Source: Luteibacter sp. UNCMF331Sha3.1
Lineage (GTDB): Bacteria > Pseudomonadota > Gammaproteobacteria > Xanthomonadales > Rhodanobacteraceae
DNA length: 64,000 nucleotides
Direction of reading: 5' to 3'
Assembly (NCBI RefSeq): GCF_900109915.1
Contig: NZ_FOBU01000002.1
Span: 1,133,170-1,197,169, forward strand
The notes below the pieces were generated by a model. The model had not been told where the DNA came from, searched no databases, and worked only from the letters and a program-made list of their open reading frames with translations. Positions 19,431-30,355 of this stretch are shown piece by piece. The position numbers were made by a program, and so were the translations under genes. Position 1 is the first letter of the stretch. Each line of letters starts with the position of its first letter.

Positions 19431-20766
19431 CGCGCGTGGTTTTCTGATGGTGCTGGGCCTGGCCGCGATGGCGGCGCACGCCGAGACGCCACCGACGTTC
19501 GCGGTGGGCTATGCGCTGAACACGCCACCCGGTGCAAAGGCCTATGTGGTGTCCATGCCGCAGGACGCTTACGCATGGGCCGCGCGCGATGCCGGTCTGC
19601 AGGACGTGCTGGTGGTGGATGGCAAGGGCCGGCAGGTGGCCGCCGGTATCTACCACGCCGCGGAACCGACCTCGCATCCGCTCACGATGGACGCGCCGCT
19701 GCTCGCCGTGCCGCCGAGCGCGAACGGCGCCGTCGGTCCGCGCATCCAGCGCAGCACGAATGGCGACATCCTCATCGAACCCGGCGCCGCCGCGACGGGC
19801 GGCAAGGCGACCGACTGGCTCATCGACGCGCGTCAGCCGCTGCGCCCCGAGCGCATCGAGTTCGCGCCGCTCGGTCGCGACGCGAGCTTCCGCGTGGACA
19901 TCGACGCCAGCACGAACCTGCAGGACTGGACGCCCGTGGTGCGCGACGCGTCGATCGTCGCGCTCGGCAGCGGCGATGGCGCCGTGGACGCACGCGTGGT
20001 GAAGCTTGCCGGCGCGGCCGCGCGCTACTACCGCGTGCGTGTGACCTCCGGCGATACGCCATGGGTGGACGGCGCCGCGACCCGCGTCACGCTGTCCGGC
20101 ACGGTGCCCGACGCGTCCGCGAAGGACGAAGCGCCGCGCCGCTGGCTGGAACTCGCGCCGAGCGACACGGCGACCTCGGGGCAGGGCGTCGATTACGACT
20201 ACCGTCTTCCCGACGCCGTGCCCGTGGGCGCGCTGCGCGTGAAGCTCGGGAAGGGCGACAACGTCGCCCGCTTCGACGCCATCGCCGTGCAGCCCACGAT
20301 GGGCGGCGAACAGCTCGGCACGCTGGTGGTCACGCCGGGGCAGCACGACGACGCGCATCCTCTGGAGCTGACGCCGATCCGCCGCGAACTGCTGCGCCTG
20401 CATTCGGCGACGCCACTCCGCGAGCCGCCGACCCTGCTGGTCGGCTGGCGCCCGGATCGCCTCGTATTTCTGCCCGAGGGCACCGGCCCGTATCGCCTGC
20501 TGGTGGGCAGCCGCGGCACGCGGCGTCCCGTGTGGCCCATCGACGACGCCCTCGCGGCCCTGCGCAAGGACGGCGGGCCCGGCTGGCGCCCAGCGGAAGC
20601 CTCTACCGGCGCCGTGGAAGTGCTGGCGGGGCGGAAGGCGGTGGACCCGGCCGACGCGCCGTTCGACTGGACGCGCCCGCTGCTCTGGATCGTGCTGCTG
20701 CTGGGTGCGGCCGTGGTCGTGGGCATGGCGACCAGCCTGCTGCGCAAGCCGAAGGGCGGCGACTGA
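19420..20766 (+). CDS. DUF3999 family protein
   Basis: 448 aa. N-terminal signal peptide (GFLMVLGLAAMAAHA), a long extracytoplasmic beta-rich region, and one C-terminal membrane helix (LLWIVLLLGAAVVVGMATSLL) with a short basic tail. This layout fits DUF3999, whose genes commonly follow DUF2339 genes. Stretches such as FRVDIDASTNLQDWTPVV and YYRVRVTSG suggest carbohydrate-binding-like beta domains. Molecular function unknown; the 11-bp overlap indicates a shared job with the upstream protein. Confidence 0.82.
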   Translation: MSHDARGFLMVLGLAAMAAHAETPPTFAVGYALNTPPGAKAYVVSMPQDAYAWAARDAGLQDVLVVDGKGRQVAAGIYHAAEPTSHPLTMDAPLLAVPPSANGAVGPRIQRSTNGDILIEPGAAATGGKATDWLIDARQPLRPERIEFAPLGRDASFRVDIDASTNLQDWTPVVRDASIVALGSGDGAVDARVVKLAGAAARYYRVRVTSGDTPWVDGAATRVTLSGTVPDASAKDEAPRRWLELAPSDTATSGQGVDYDYRLPDAVPVGALRVKLGKGDNVARFDAIAVQPTMGGEQLGTLVVTPGQHDDAHPLELTPIRRELLRLHSATPLREPPTLLVGWRPDRLVFLPEGTGPYRLLVGSRGTRRPVWPIDDALAALRKDGGPGWRPAEASTGAVEVLAGRKAVDPADAPFDWTRPLLWIVLLLGAAVVVGMATSLLRKPKGGD

Positions 20767-20809
20767 CCCATTGAGGCGCCATGCACGGCGAACGCGCGAT
20801 AATGGCCCC

Positions 20810-22141
<1,332 letters not shown>

Positions 22142-22247
22142 ACGACAGAGTTGCAGATTGCCGGTGGGAGCCAGCCTGCTGGCGAAGCGCACGGCACGAG
22201 CCGGAGCCCGCGAGAAGCTCGGCTTAACGACAGGTTTGCAGATTGCC

Positions 22248-22316
22248 GGTGGGAGCCAGCCTGCTGGCGAAGGGTGCTCGCGGCAAGCCCCCATCGCCAG
22301 CAGGCTGGCTCCCACC
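22248..22316. repeat. REP palindrome after rarA
   Basis: 69-bp palindrome with GGTGGGAGCCAGCCTGCTGG arms, the same design and length as the copy at 5,622. Likely limits read-through from rarA toward the membrane-protein gene. Confidence 0.85.
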
Positions 22317-22413
22317 GAAAGACCCCGGCCTCGCCATCCCCCTGCCAAAAGTCCGATACCGCCAGGCCCGCACCCGGACGTACCCTCGACCCACCACCCC
22401 GGGGAGTACGCCC

Positions 22414-22986
22414 ATGCGCATCGCCATCGCAACCCTGCTCGGCGGCCTCGTGATGTTCATCTGGGGCATGCTCGCCCACATGCTTCTGCCGATCGGCAGC
22501 ATGTCGATGCGAGCCCCGCTGGACGAGGGCAAGATCCTCACCGCGCTGCACGACAACCTGCCCAACGAGCACGCGGTGTACCTGCTGCCGTTCTACGACC
22601 CCAACACCGAACACAACGACAAGACCAACGAAGCGTATTCCGCGAGAGCGCGATCCAATCCATATGCCTTCATCGTCTACTCGCCCATCGGCAAGGATCC
22701 GATGGCGACGTTCCCGTACAACCTCTTCCACCAGTGGCTGTCCGACACGCTCGCCGCACTGATCGTGGCCCTGATCATGATCCGCGCGGGTGTGGGGGTG
22801 AGTCGCGGCCTGCTCATCGGCCTGGGCTTCGGCATCTTTACCTGGCTGTCGCTGAGCGTGCCCTACTGGAACTGGTACCGGTTCCCCGGACCGTTCACCC
22901 TCGGCTACCTGCTGGAACAGGCGTTCGGCTGGCTGCTGGCCGGCGCGGCCATGGGCTGGTGGCTGGGACGCAAACGTCCGGACTGA
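22414..22986 (+). CDS. Small integral membrane protein, unknown function
   Basis: 190 aa. An N-terminal membrane helix (ATLLGGLVMFIWGMLAHMLL), a roughly 80-residue extracytoplasmic region rich in Pro, Asn and Tyr (VYLLPFYDP, NPYAFIVYSP), then three further hydrophobic segments ending in a basic tail (GWWLGRKRP). Similar proteins occur widely in Xanthomonadales and related bacteria, but I cannot name a function. It is flanked on both sides by REP palindromes and appears monocistronic. Confidence 0.75.
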   Translation: MRIAIATLLGGLVMFIWGMLAHMLLPIGSMSMRAPLDEGKILTALHDNLPNEHAVYLLPFYDPNTEHNDKTNEAYSARARSNPYAFIVYSPIGKDPMATFPYNLFHQWLSDTLAALIVALIMIRAGVGVSRGLLIGLGFGIFTWLSLSVPYWNWYRFPGPFTLGYLLEQAFGWLLAGAAMGWWLGRKRPD

Positions 22987-23052
22987 CGCATTGCTGCGGT
23001 GCGTCCGACCGGGCCGTGCTGCCGCCTGACCGTGCTCTGTGGCCGCCTGACC

Positions 23053-23121
23053 GGTGGGAGCCAACCTGCTGGCGAAGGGTGCTCGCGGCAAGCACCCACC
23101 GCCAGCAGGCTGGCTCCCACC
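23053..23121. repeat. REP palindrome
   Basis: 69-bp palindrome with one mismatch in the left arm (AGCCAACC in place of AGCCAGCC). It stands directly before a different, 53-bp tandem repeat array. Confidence 0.85.
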
Positions 23122-23129
23122 GATCTAAC

Positions 23130-23329
23130 CACCCCGACGCACGCCAGGCTCTCCGCCCCGGTCCAGAAACTCGCGACACCGCCACCCCAACGCACGCCAG
23201 GTTCTTTGGCCTCGGTCCAAAAACTCGCGCCCCGCCACCCCGACGCACGCCAGGCTCTTCGCCCCGTTCCAGAAACTCGCCACACCGTCACCCCGGCGTA
23301 CGCCGGGGTCCACGGCCCCGGTCCCCGAG
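23130..23329. repeat. 53-bp tandem repeat, about 3.75 units
   Basis: Units begin at 23,130, 23,183, 23,236 and 23,289, each opening CACCCC(G/A)(A/G)CG(C/T)ACGCC and continuing with a GGTCCAGAAACTCGC-like stretch. The last, partial unit contains CACCCCGGCGTACGCCGGGG, a palindromic motif related to an intergenic repeat widespread in proteobacteria. No spacers of independent sequence, so it is not a CRISPR array. Confidence 0.8.
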
Positions 23330-23392
23330 GATGCGACAACGCCCGACGCACGCGTTAGCCTGCGAAGACGTGGATACCGGGAGCCCCTCGCC

Positions 23393-24934
23393 ATGACCTT
23401 GTTCGAAAGCCTGCTGCTGCTCCTGCTAGCAGCGGTCGTATTGCTGCAGGTGGCCCGCAGGCTGTCGTTGCCTTACCCATCGATGCTCGCACTGGCCGGC
23501 GCCGGCATGGCCCTGATCCCCGGCACCCCGGAATTCCCCATCGACCCGCGCACAGCATTGCCGCTGTTCATCGCACCCGCGTTGATGGACGCCGCGTTCG
23601 ACTTCCCCGTCTCCACGGTGAAACGCTTCTGGCTGCCGCTGGTGTTCTTCGCGGTAGGCGGTGTGGTGGTCACGGCCTTGCTGGTGGGCTGGGCCGGATG
23701 GGCCTTCGCCGGGCTGCCGTTCGCCGCCGCGCTGGTGCTCGGGGCCATCGTCGCGCCGCCGGACGCCGCGGCCTCGACGGCGATCCTCTCCGGCATGTCG
23801 ATCCCGCGCTCCACCGACGCCATTCTCCGCGGCGAAAGCCTCTTCAACGACGCCGCCGCGCTCTTGCTGTTCGGCGCCGCTCTCACGGCGCAGACGGCCG
23901 GCGGACTCACGCTGACGCAGATCGGCGGCTTCGCCATCGCCGCGCCGGGCGGCGTGCTGTTCGGCATCGCCGCGGGTTACGTCTTTCCGATGATGACGCG
24001 CGCGATCTGCGGCGCGCTCGACTCCAACCTCATGCAGTTCGTCAGCACGTTCCTCGTGTGGATCCTCGCCGAGCACCTGCACCTGTCGCCCGTGCTCGCG
24101 GTGGTGGCGCTGGCGATGACCATCGCCACGCGCAACGTCTCGCCGAGCACGCCGCGCCTGCGCGTGCAGTCCTACGCGGTGTGGACCATCGTGGTGTTCG
24201 TGCTCAACGTGCTCGCGTTCCTGATGATGGGCCTGCAGGCGCGACGCATCGTCGGCGGCATGAGCGGCGAGCACCTGCGCGAGGCGGTGACGTTCGCGTG
24301 CATCGTCTCCGCGATCGTCATCGTCTCGCGTCTCGTCATGATGTTCGCCTTCAACCGCGGCATGGCCTGGTACCGCCGCAGCCGCGGCCTGGAACAGACG
24401 GCCACGTGGCGGCAGGGCGTGCTCGCTGGCTGGTGCGGCATGCGTGGCCTGGTGACGCTCGCCACCGCGTTCATCCTCCCGGACAATTTTCCGCAACGCG
24501 ACGTCGTGGTGCTTACGGCCTTCGCCGTGGTGCTCGCGACACTGGTGGTGCAGGGCATGACCCTCATGCCGCTGATCCGCCTGCTCGGCCTCGACCAGAC
24601 CGCCACCACCGAACGCGAAGTGCGCGCCGTGCGCCGCGAACTGGTGCAGGCCGCCCTCGACCGCCTGGCCGACGAAGTCGGCGAGGAGCGCAAACGTCTC
24701 GACGACCTCTACCGCATGGAGTTCGATGCCCTCGGCGAAGAAGGGAAGGCCGAGGCCCTGAACCGCTACCGCGAACTGTCGCTGGCGGCACTGGCCGCCC
24801 AGCGCGACGCCCTGGAGCGCAGCCGCAACGACTTCCAGCTCACCGACGACGACTACAACTTCCTGCTGGAGCAGCTCGACTGGCGCGAACTCTCGGTCCT
24901 GCCGCCGGAGACGACCCGCATTGGGGCCTCCTGA
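23393..24934 (+). CDS. Na+/H+ antiporter, CPA1 (NhaP-like) family
   Basis: 513 aa. Twelve or so membrane helices with CPA1 hallmarks: GAIVAPPDAAASTAILSGM and RGESLFNDAAALLLFGAAL, which carry the ion-binding aspartates, and MRGLVTLATAFILP near the end of the membrane domain. A cytoplasmic tail of about 110 residues is strongly helical and charged. It exchanges Na+ (or K+) for H+ across the inner membrane; ion preference cannot be read from sequence. No obvious operon partner; serS follows after 70 bp. Confidence 0.9.
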   Translation: MTLFESLLLLLLAAVVLLQVARRLSLPYPSMLALAGAGMALIPGTPEFPIDPRTALPLFIAPALMDAAFDFPVSTVKRFWLPLVFFAVGGVVVTALLVGWAGWAFAGLPFAAALVLGAIVAPPDAAASTAILSGMSIPRSTDAILRGESLFNDAAALLLFGAALTAQTAGGLTLTQIGGFAIAAPGGVLFGIAAGYVFPMMTRAICGALDSNLMQFVSTFLVWILAEHLHLSPVLAVVALAMTIATRNVSPSTPRLRVQSYAVWTIVVFVLNVLAFLMMGLQARRIVGGMSGEHLREAVTFACIVSAIVIVSRLVMMFAFNRGMAWYRRSRGLEQTATWRQGVLAGWCGMRGLVTLATAFILPDNFPQRDVVVLTAFAVVLATLVVQGMTLMPLIRLLGLDQTATTEREVRAVRRELVQAALDRLADEVGEERKRLDDLYRMEFDALGEEGKAEALNRYRELSLAALAAQRDALERSRNDFQLTDDDYNFLLEQLDWRELSVLPPETTRIGAS

Positions 24935-24974
24935 AGGCTCTGCGGATGCGGGAGGACCCAACGATTTGCCATAA

Positions 24975-26285
<1,311 letters not shown>

Positions 26286-26377
26286 GGGCTGGGGCAGGGT
26301 ACAATCGGCGCGCTGGGTGACCGGCGCGTTCGAGTTCCAAAGCCGGTGGGTGCAATGCCTGGCGGTGCGATTAAAAC

Positions 26378-26467
26378 GGAGAGATGGCCGAGTGGTTTAA
26401 GGCAGCAGTCTTGAAAACTGCCGTAGGTGTAAGCCTACCGTGGGTTCGAATCCCACTCTCTCCGCCA
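26378..26467 (+). tRNA. tRNA-Ser (anticodon UGA)
   Basis: 90 nt including an encoded CCA. Acceptor arms GGAGAGA/TCTCTCC close; the anticodon stem GCAGT/ACTGC presents loop CTTGAAA, giving anticodon TGA. A long variable arm (TAGGTGTAAGCCTA) is typical of tRNA-Ser, and the T arm has GGTTCGAATCC. The phage-like element uses the 3' end of this gene as its attachment site and leaves the tRNA intact. Confidence 0.97.
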
Positions 26468-26468
26468 G
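26454..26468. repeat. attL: 15-bp core repeat inside the tRNA-Ser 3' end
   Basis: CACTCTCTCCGCCAG overlaps the tRNA 3' end including CCA and is repeated exactly at 41,989-42,003. This is the usual outcome of integration by a tyrosine recombinase into a tRNA gene. Confidence 0.88.
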
Positions 26469-26809
26469 TGAGTCAATCTAATCAACAACTTGAGCGGCGT
26501 TTAACGTTTCGCCCATCAAATATTCCACCAACTGGGTGGGTGGTGGGGAGTGGCGGTAGCGCCCTGAGCGAACGGAGACCGTTGCGATAAGAGCGCCCGC
26601 CAACGGCCGCGTGAAAGCGTCGGGTGACGCCTGCGTAGGACGCATTTTTTGCTTGCCTCTCCGGTCAGATCTCGGCATCCTCCGCAAATGGATCAGGGGG
26701 ATGGACGTATGGAAGGGAATGTTTTGGGGTTAGAACGTTCAGGAAATGACAGAGCTACGCTGCTACTCTGGAGTGCTTTGCCTGGCGTGTTTCTAACCAA
26801 GGATTCGCT

Positions 26810-27616
26810 GTGACGACTCCCAACCCGGCACCGATCTTCAACGACCTTGTCGATGAATTGACGGCACTGGAAGAACGCTTTCCGCTTCCTGAGTTTGAGC
26901 TCGCAAAGCTCAAGCGTCGGGCGCTGCCCATGCAGCGCGACTTTCCAGATGCTTACTACAGCTTCATGGGGATGGTCGACTCGGTGCTGATGGACAGTGA
27001 AGGGGTTCGCCGGAACTTCAATAGAGCACTGCAGTCCGCCGTGAGCAGCGGTGTTCTCCTGAATTATCTGCTCGCGCTGATCATGGTTCGCGACCACAGG
27101 GCCATGCTCAAAGTTGCGCGCGACAACTTGGCAGCGTATCGCTCCGATGTGATGTTTCAGCAAGCTTTCTTCAGAGTGCTGCTCGAGGGCGGCGCGGTCG
27201 AAGCAGCGGCAGACCTCGTTGCCTCGTGGTGCAATCAGGTCGAGCGGTCGGACGACGACGCTTTATCCAAGGTCGGACTTCGTCCGTATTGGGGTGTACC
27301 TACGCCAGCGGATTCGAAGGCGTTTGCAACTGCACTGTTGTTCAGTGATTGGGCAGCGCGGACCGGCGTCTCGGAAGAGGACGCGGTAGTTGCAGTTCAG
27401 GAGTTTAGGGCGGTTCTCCCGAAGCGCCGCGCCGGCTTTACGTGGCGTGCCGCGTTCGTCATGGATGACGATGTCCCGTCCCTTTCATATTCGGTTTCGT
27501 TCGAGGGCGAAGATCCTAATGCTCTTTCTCGATACGAGATGGCAGCATATGCGCGCTTATCAGAATTGGATCTGCCAGCCGTCACTGAAGGCTGGGTCGT
27601 TTTCGGAATGGAGTGA
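26810..27616 (+). CDS. Unknown protein paired with a HEPN-like protein
   Basis: 268 aa from a GTG start. It is mostly helical in its first 190 residues (LVDELTALEERFPLPEFELA, then a TPR-like run), with a beta-rich C-terminal quarter (WRAAFVMDDDVPSLSYSVSF). I recognise no family. It ends four bases before the next gene, which starts with GTG behind a GGAG site overlapping this coding region, so the pair is co-translated. Base composition is lower in GC than the chromosome around it. It is the first gene inside attL, a usual site for phage cargo; an antitoxin or target-sensing role is only inferred from pairing. Confidence 0.65.
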   Translation: MTTPNPAPIFNDLVDELTALEERFPLPEFELAKLKRRALPMQRDFPDAYYSFMGMVDSVLMDSEGVRRNFNRALQSAVSSGVLLNYLLALIMVRDHRAMLKVARDNLAAYRSDVMFQQAFFRVLLEGGAVEAAADLVASWCNQVERSDDDALSKVGLRPYWGVPTPADSKAFATALLFSDWAARTGVSEEDAVVAVQEFRAVLPKRRAGFTWRAAFVMDDDVPSLSYSVSFEGEDPNALSRYEMAAYARLSELDLPAVTEGWVVFGME

Positions 27617-27620
27617 GCGC

Positions 27621-28061
27621 GTGGGAATTTCTGCTGCAGCTATTTTGTCTGACTGCTGTTTTTTTCCGCTTGACGGCAGCGCCGGTGCATCGGAGGCAAC
27701 GATCCGCGCGGTGATCAGCCGAACCTACTACTCCACATATCACACTATTAGGCCGCATGTTGAATCGCTTCCGGAAGTTAAAGCTTCGGTGCGACCTGGC
27801 TTGATCGGTCATCGCGAGGCATACCGCCGCCTCCAGCGATGGGACCACCCCGACGCCGATATCAGGAAGAATTTCCGCAACGCGGCTAAGGTGGCGTCGC
27901 TGGCTCTTTTGAAGGCGATCGAGGTGCGTGAATGCGCTGACTACGATCTCGCGGCCACGATCACCGAGGTGGATTGTGAGCTTCAGGTTTCGAGGCTCGC
28001 TGCGGTGACGACTTTCGCCTCCCGCTATGCCGCTGCGATCGCTCCATCGATCCCAGCCTGA
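27621..28061 (+). CDS. HEPN-domain-like protein (candidate RNase toxin)
   Basis: 146 aa. Residues about 20-125 look like a four-helix HEPN domain: ATIRAVISRTYYSTYHTIRP contains the motif R-X6-H (Arg34 to His41), the RX4-6H signature of HEPN ribonucleases. The later part GHREAYRRLQRWDHPDADIR and VASLALLKAIEVRECADYDL is typical of helical HEPN proteins whose genes often occur in toxin-antitoxin or abortive-infection pairs. Start is GTG 27,621, four bases after its partner. Function as a toxin is inferred from the motif and from the two-gene layout within a mobile element. Confidence 0.68.
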   Translation: MGISAAAILSDCCFFPLDGSAGASEATIRAVISRTYYSTYHTIRPHVESLPEVKASVRPGLIGHREAYRRLQRWDHPDADIRKNFRNAAKVASLALLKAIEVRECADYDLAATITEVDCELQVSRLAAVTTFASRYAAAIAPSIPA

Positions 28062-28101
28062 TTTACCCCGCTCGCGCCAACCACTGGTTGGACTGACTCG
28101 C

Positions 28102-28383
28102 TCAGAGCGGATCGAACCCGATGTCGTCCAGCGTGCTCGCCAGCGTGAGCATGGCCTCGCCGTAGCCGGGCCTCGGCTCCGTGCCGGGCTGGCCGAGCAG
28201 GCTTGCCACTCGCAGCGCGACCTCAACGGCCGCATGCAGGCCGGCGACCTCGAGCTTGTCGATGACCAGACGGACGCGGAAGCGCGCCTCGTCGAAGTCG
28301 CGGTCCAGCGCAGCGTCGTTCATTGCCGCAGCGTCGCGTACGATCTCAGCAATCTCCAGAACTCGGGTTTCGCGCGTGGACAT
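28102..28383 (-). CDS. Small phage-element protein, unknown
   Basis: 93 aa, acidic and helical (TRVLEIAEIVRDAAAMNDAA, then DEARFRVRLVIDKLEVAGLH). No recognised family. An AGGG element precedes the ATG. It lies eight bases after the upstream 150-aa gene in the same strand, so the two form a small operon facing the HEPN pair. Confidence 0.55.
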   Translation of the reverse strand: MSTRETRVLEIAEIVRDAAAMNDAALDRDFDEARFRVRLVIDKLEVAGLHAAVEVALRVASLLGQPGTEPRPGYGEAMLTLASTLDDIGFDPL

Positions 28384-28391
28384 GGCCGGCC

Positions 28392-28844
28392 CTAGGGCTT
28401 TTCGCCGCCCTTCGGGCGCGCGAAGGGCGAAGCACCGAGCGCGTTGGGCTCGACCGGCTGCTCGCTATTCAGTGATGCGGCCAGCTTCTGGAGCTCGCTG
28501 TGGATCGCTTTACGCTTCTGCACCTGCCCGGGATCGCCAAAACCGCGCTTCCGGTAGGCCTCGTTCGTTTCCTGAACCAACCCCTTCAGCAGGATCGCCG
28601 TTCCACGGGCTTCCTCGGGGGCCGGAAAGAACGTAATCAGTGCGTCGAGCAAGACGGGATGTGACCGCCGCACCATCGGGTCGGCTGTCTCAAGCAGCTC
28701 CACGAAGACGTCCACCCAGTTCGAGGACGGGGCCGGCTCAAGGATCGCGCGCATGGGCTCCCTGTCTCGCAGATCCGCCGACGGGTCGAACGGGGGCACA
28801 TCGAAATACTTCACCCGCACGTCGGGTCCGCCTTGGCGCTGCAT
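28392..28844 (-). CDS. Phage-element protein, unknown
   Basis: 150 aa. Helical protein with a proline-rich acidic N-terminus (KYFDVPPFDPSADLRDREP) and a lysine/arginine-rich middle (NEAYRKRGFGDPGQVQKRKA). An AAGGA site precedes the ATG. No family recognised. It shares an operon with the downstream 93-aa gene. Confidence 0.55.
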   Translation of the reverse strand: MQRQGGPDVRVKYFDVPPFDPSADLRDREPMRAILEPAPSSNWVDVFVELLETADPMVRRSHPVLLDALITFFPAPEEARGTAILLKGLVQETNEAYRKRGFGDPGQVQKRKAIHSELQKLAASLNSEQPVEPNALGASPFARPKGGEKP

Positions 28845-28998
28845 AGGCCATCCTTCTGGCTCTGGGGGAGGTCATTCTAGCGGCCGCGCGCAGCCCGCGA
28901 AATTCCCGTGCAAGGTCCGGCGGTTGCCGGTGGTTCCTCGCGCGAGGAGCGCGCACCGTCCACATTTCTGAGACCGGCCCAGCGTAACGTCGCCGGCC

Positions 28999-29322
28999 AT
29001 GCACAGCATCGCCAACATCGAGTGGAAGCCGCCTGCAGTCGAGGGGGCGGCGTGGTTCGCCCTCGTCGATGGGGTGAGCGTCGCCTACATCACGAAGACC
29101 GCGCATGCGGACGGCCGGTGGCGTGCCGCGGTCACCCCCGGGCCGAGCCGGGAGCTTCACTGCTACGCCCGGGCCGAGGACAAGGCGATGTACTTCGTCG
29201 AGCGCTACCTAAGCTGCCATATGCCCGACGTACGTGAGCTCGACCGGCAGCGGCGCGCCTTGCGTGGGTCGGGCGGCGCACTGCCGCCCAGGAAGCCGAA
29301 GGGCGCGGAGGATCGGTCTTGA
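28999..29322 (+). CDS. Small phage-element protein, unknown
   Basis: 107 aa on the plus strand, opposite to its neighbours. The N-terminus is beta-rich with an aromatic core (IEWKPPAVEGAAWFALVDGV, then AYITKTAHADGRWRAAVTPG) and the C-terminus is strongly basic (RQRRALRGSGG). It could bind nucleic acid, but there is no clear motif. It ends two bases before the convergent membrane-protein gene. Confidence 0.5.
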   Translation: MHSIANIEWKPPAVEGAAWFALVDGVSVAYITKTAHADGRWRAAVTPGPSRELHCYARAEDKAMYFVERYLSCHMPDVRELDRQRRALRGSGGALPPRKPKGAEDRS

Positions 29323-29324
29323 TC

Positions 29325-29972
29325 CTATTTCTTCGCCGGAGGCGCCGGCGGCGGGGCGGGCGGAGCCTTCGGCAGTTCCGTCATCTGCGGCGGCGGCAGG
29401 CCCTTGTCAGTACGCTCCGGCCCAGCGCCACTGAGCCGGGTAAGAAAGGCAGGAGGCATGGCGTCGCCAACGTGGACCACTGATTTCGTGGCATCGGACT
29501 TCGAGTTGGTCATGGGATGCTCCGCAAGGTTGGTGTAGACAAAGTACACCATGAAGATCGCGCCGAGCGCGAAGAAAGATCCCGCCACGGGGTTCAGTAT
29601 CCAAATCGCCGACGACCATCGGTTCTTTTCTTTGAGGGCCCCGTTATCCTCTAAAAGGTAGTACCGATTTGCTCGCCTTACCTCGTGTCGGCCAGCTTTC
29701 AACGACACCAGAAACGATCCAATGGTTGTCATCAAAGCAAGCAGCCACAGTATCCATGCTGCGAGCAATGCCCCTTTGTGTGCCGCTTGAGAAAAGTCAG
29801 GGACAAGGTCCTTGATAAACGTCAGGGATAGGGCCAGCGCACCAGTGCTGAACGTCAGGATCGCGCGGTCGTAGGCGTCACTGGTCGACGTCTCGCGCCT
29901 GTTGTGTTCCTCAAGGAATTTCGCATAGATCTGGCGCTTTTCCTCGACGGAGTACTCGTGTGTATCGGTCAC
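29325..29972 (-). CDS. Inner-membrane protein of the phage-like element
   Basis: 215 aa from a GTG start behind an AGGGATC site. Three membrane segments: ILTFSTGALALSLTFIKDL, ALLAAWILWLLALMTTIGSF and PVAGSFFALGAIFMVYFVY. The N-terminal 40 residues are charged and cytoplasmic (YSVEEKRQIYAKFLEEHNRR), and the tail is proline-rich (APPPAPPAKK). No family recognised. Small membrane proteins of prophages are sometimes superinfection-exclusion factors, but nothing in the sequence proves that here. It follows a 29-aa reading frame and a DUF4224 gene. Confidence 0.6.
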   Translation of the reverse strand: MTDTHEYSVEEKRQIYAKFLEEHNRRETSTSDAYDRAILTFSTGALALSLTFIKDLVPDFSQAAHKGALLAAWILWLLALMTTIGSFLVSLKAGRHEVRRANRYYLLEDNGALKEKNRWSSAIWILNPVAGSFFALGAIFMVYFVYTNLAEHPMTNSKSDATKSVVHVGDAMPPAFLTRLSGAGPERTDKGLPPPQMTELPKAPPAPPPAPPAKK

Positions 29973-29974
29973 GG

Positions 29975-30064
29975 TTAGATCCCTCCCCAGATCGACGCAA
30001 GACTATCTGGACCGCCCCGCTGGTGCCAGATGCCTGACCGATTCACCTTCTGCCCATCGCTCAT
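29975..30064 (-). CDS. Possible 29-aa small protein
   Basis: Reads MSDGQKVNRSGIWHQRGGPD and nine more residues. Its ATG overlaps the stop of the DUF4224 gene by four bases (ATGA), and its stop lies two bases before the GTG of the membrane protein, within the latter's ribosome site. The linked overlaps make translation plausible. No known family. Confidence 0.4.
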   Translation of the reverse strand: MSDGQKVNRSGIWHQRGGPDSLASIWGGI

Positions 30065-30306
30065 ACCCCTCGGGTGTCGAGATTGGAGCGCCACTTCGGC
30101 CGCGGCGGTGGTGCGCTTGCCGGCACTCCGGTGATCGCCGCCCACGCAACGACAGGCCACCCATCGGCTCGGATGTGATGCCGAATGCCGTTCTTCAGCA
30201 GAGTGGCGATCACGGTTCGGCGCGTGCCGGCGCCGGTGAGTTCCTTCACCTGGTCGAGGGTCAGGAAGACCGGTTCTTGAGTGTCTGGTCGCATTGCTCG
30301 ACTCAT
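30061..30306 (-). CDS. DUF4224 domain protein
   Basis: About 81 aa. The core EPVFLTLDQVKELTGAGTRR followed by VIATLLKNGIRHHIRADGWP and VVAWAAITG matches DUF4224, a small helix-turn-helix-like domain common in prophages of proteobacteria, often near integrases or late genes. Start could be either of two ATGs four codons apart. It lies about 50 bases downstream of the terminase nuclease gene, probably the tail of that operon. Confidence 0.68.
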   Translation of the reverse strand: MSRAMRPDTQEPVFLTLDQVKELTGAGTRRTVIATLLKNGIRHHIRADGWPVVAWAAITGVPASAPPPRPKWRSNLDTRGV

Positions 30307-30355
30307 TCGATTTCGATGCCGAAGAATAGACCGCATGCGATGTAGTCGGGAATGG

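Noticed and set aside
23130-23329. Possible CRISPR array
   Set aside because: The units are contiguous 53-bp repeats with no variable spacers, and no cas genes are present.
26478-26690. A short minus-strand frame just inside attL
   Set aside because: Composition and lack of a ribosome site suggest non-coding sequence downstream of the tRNA.
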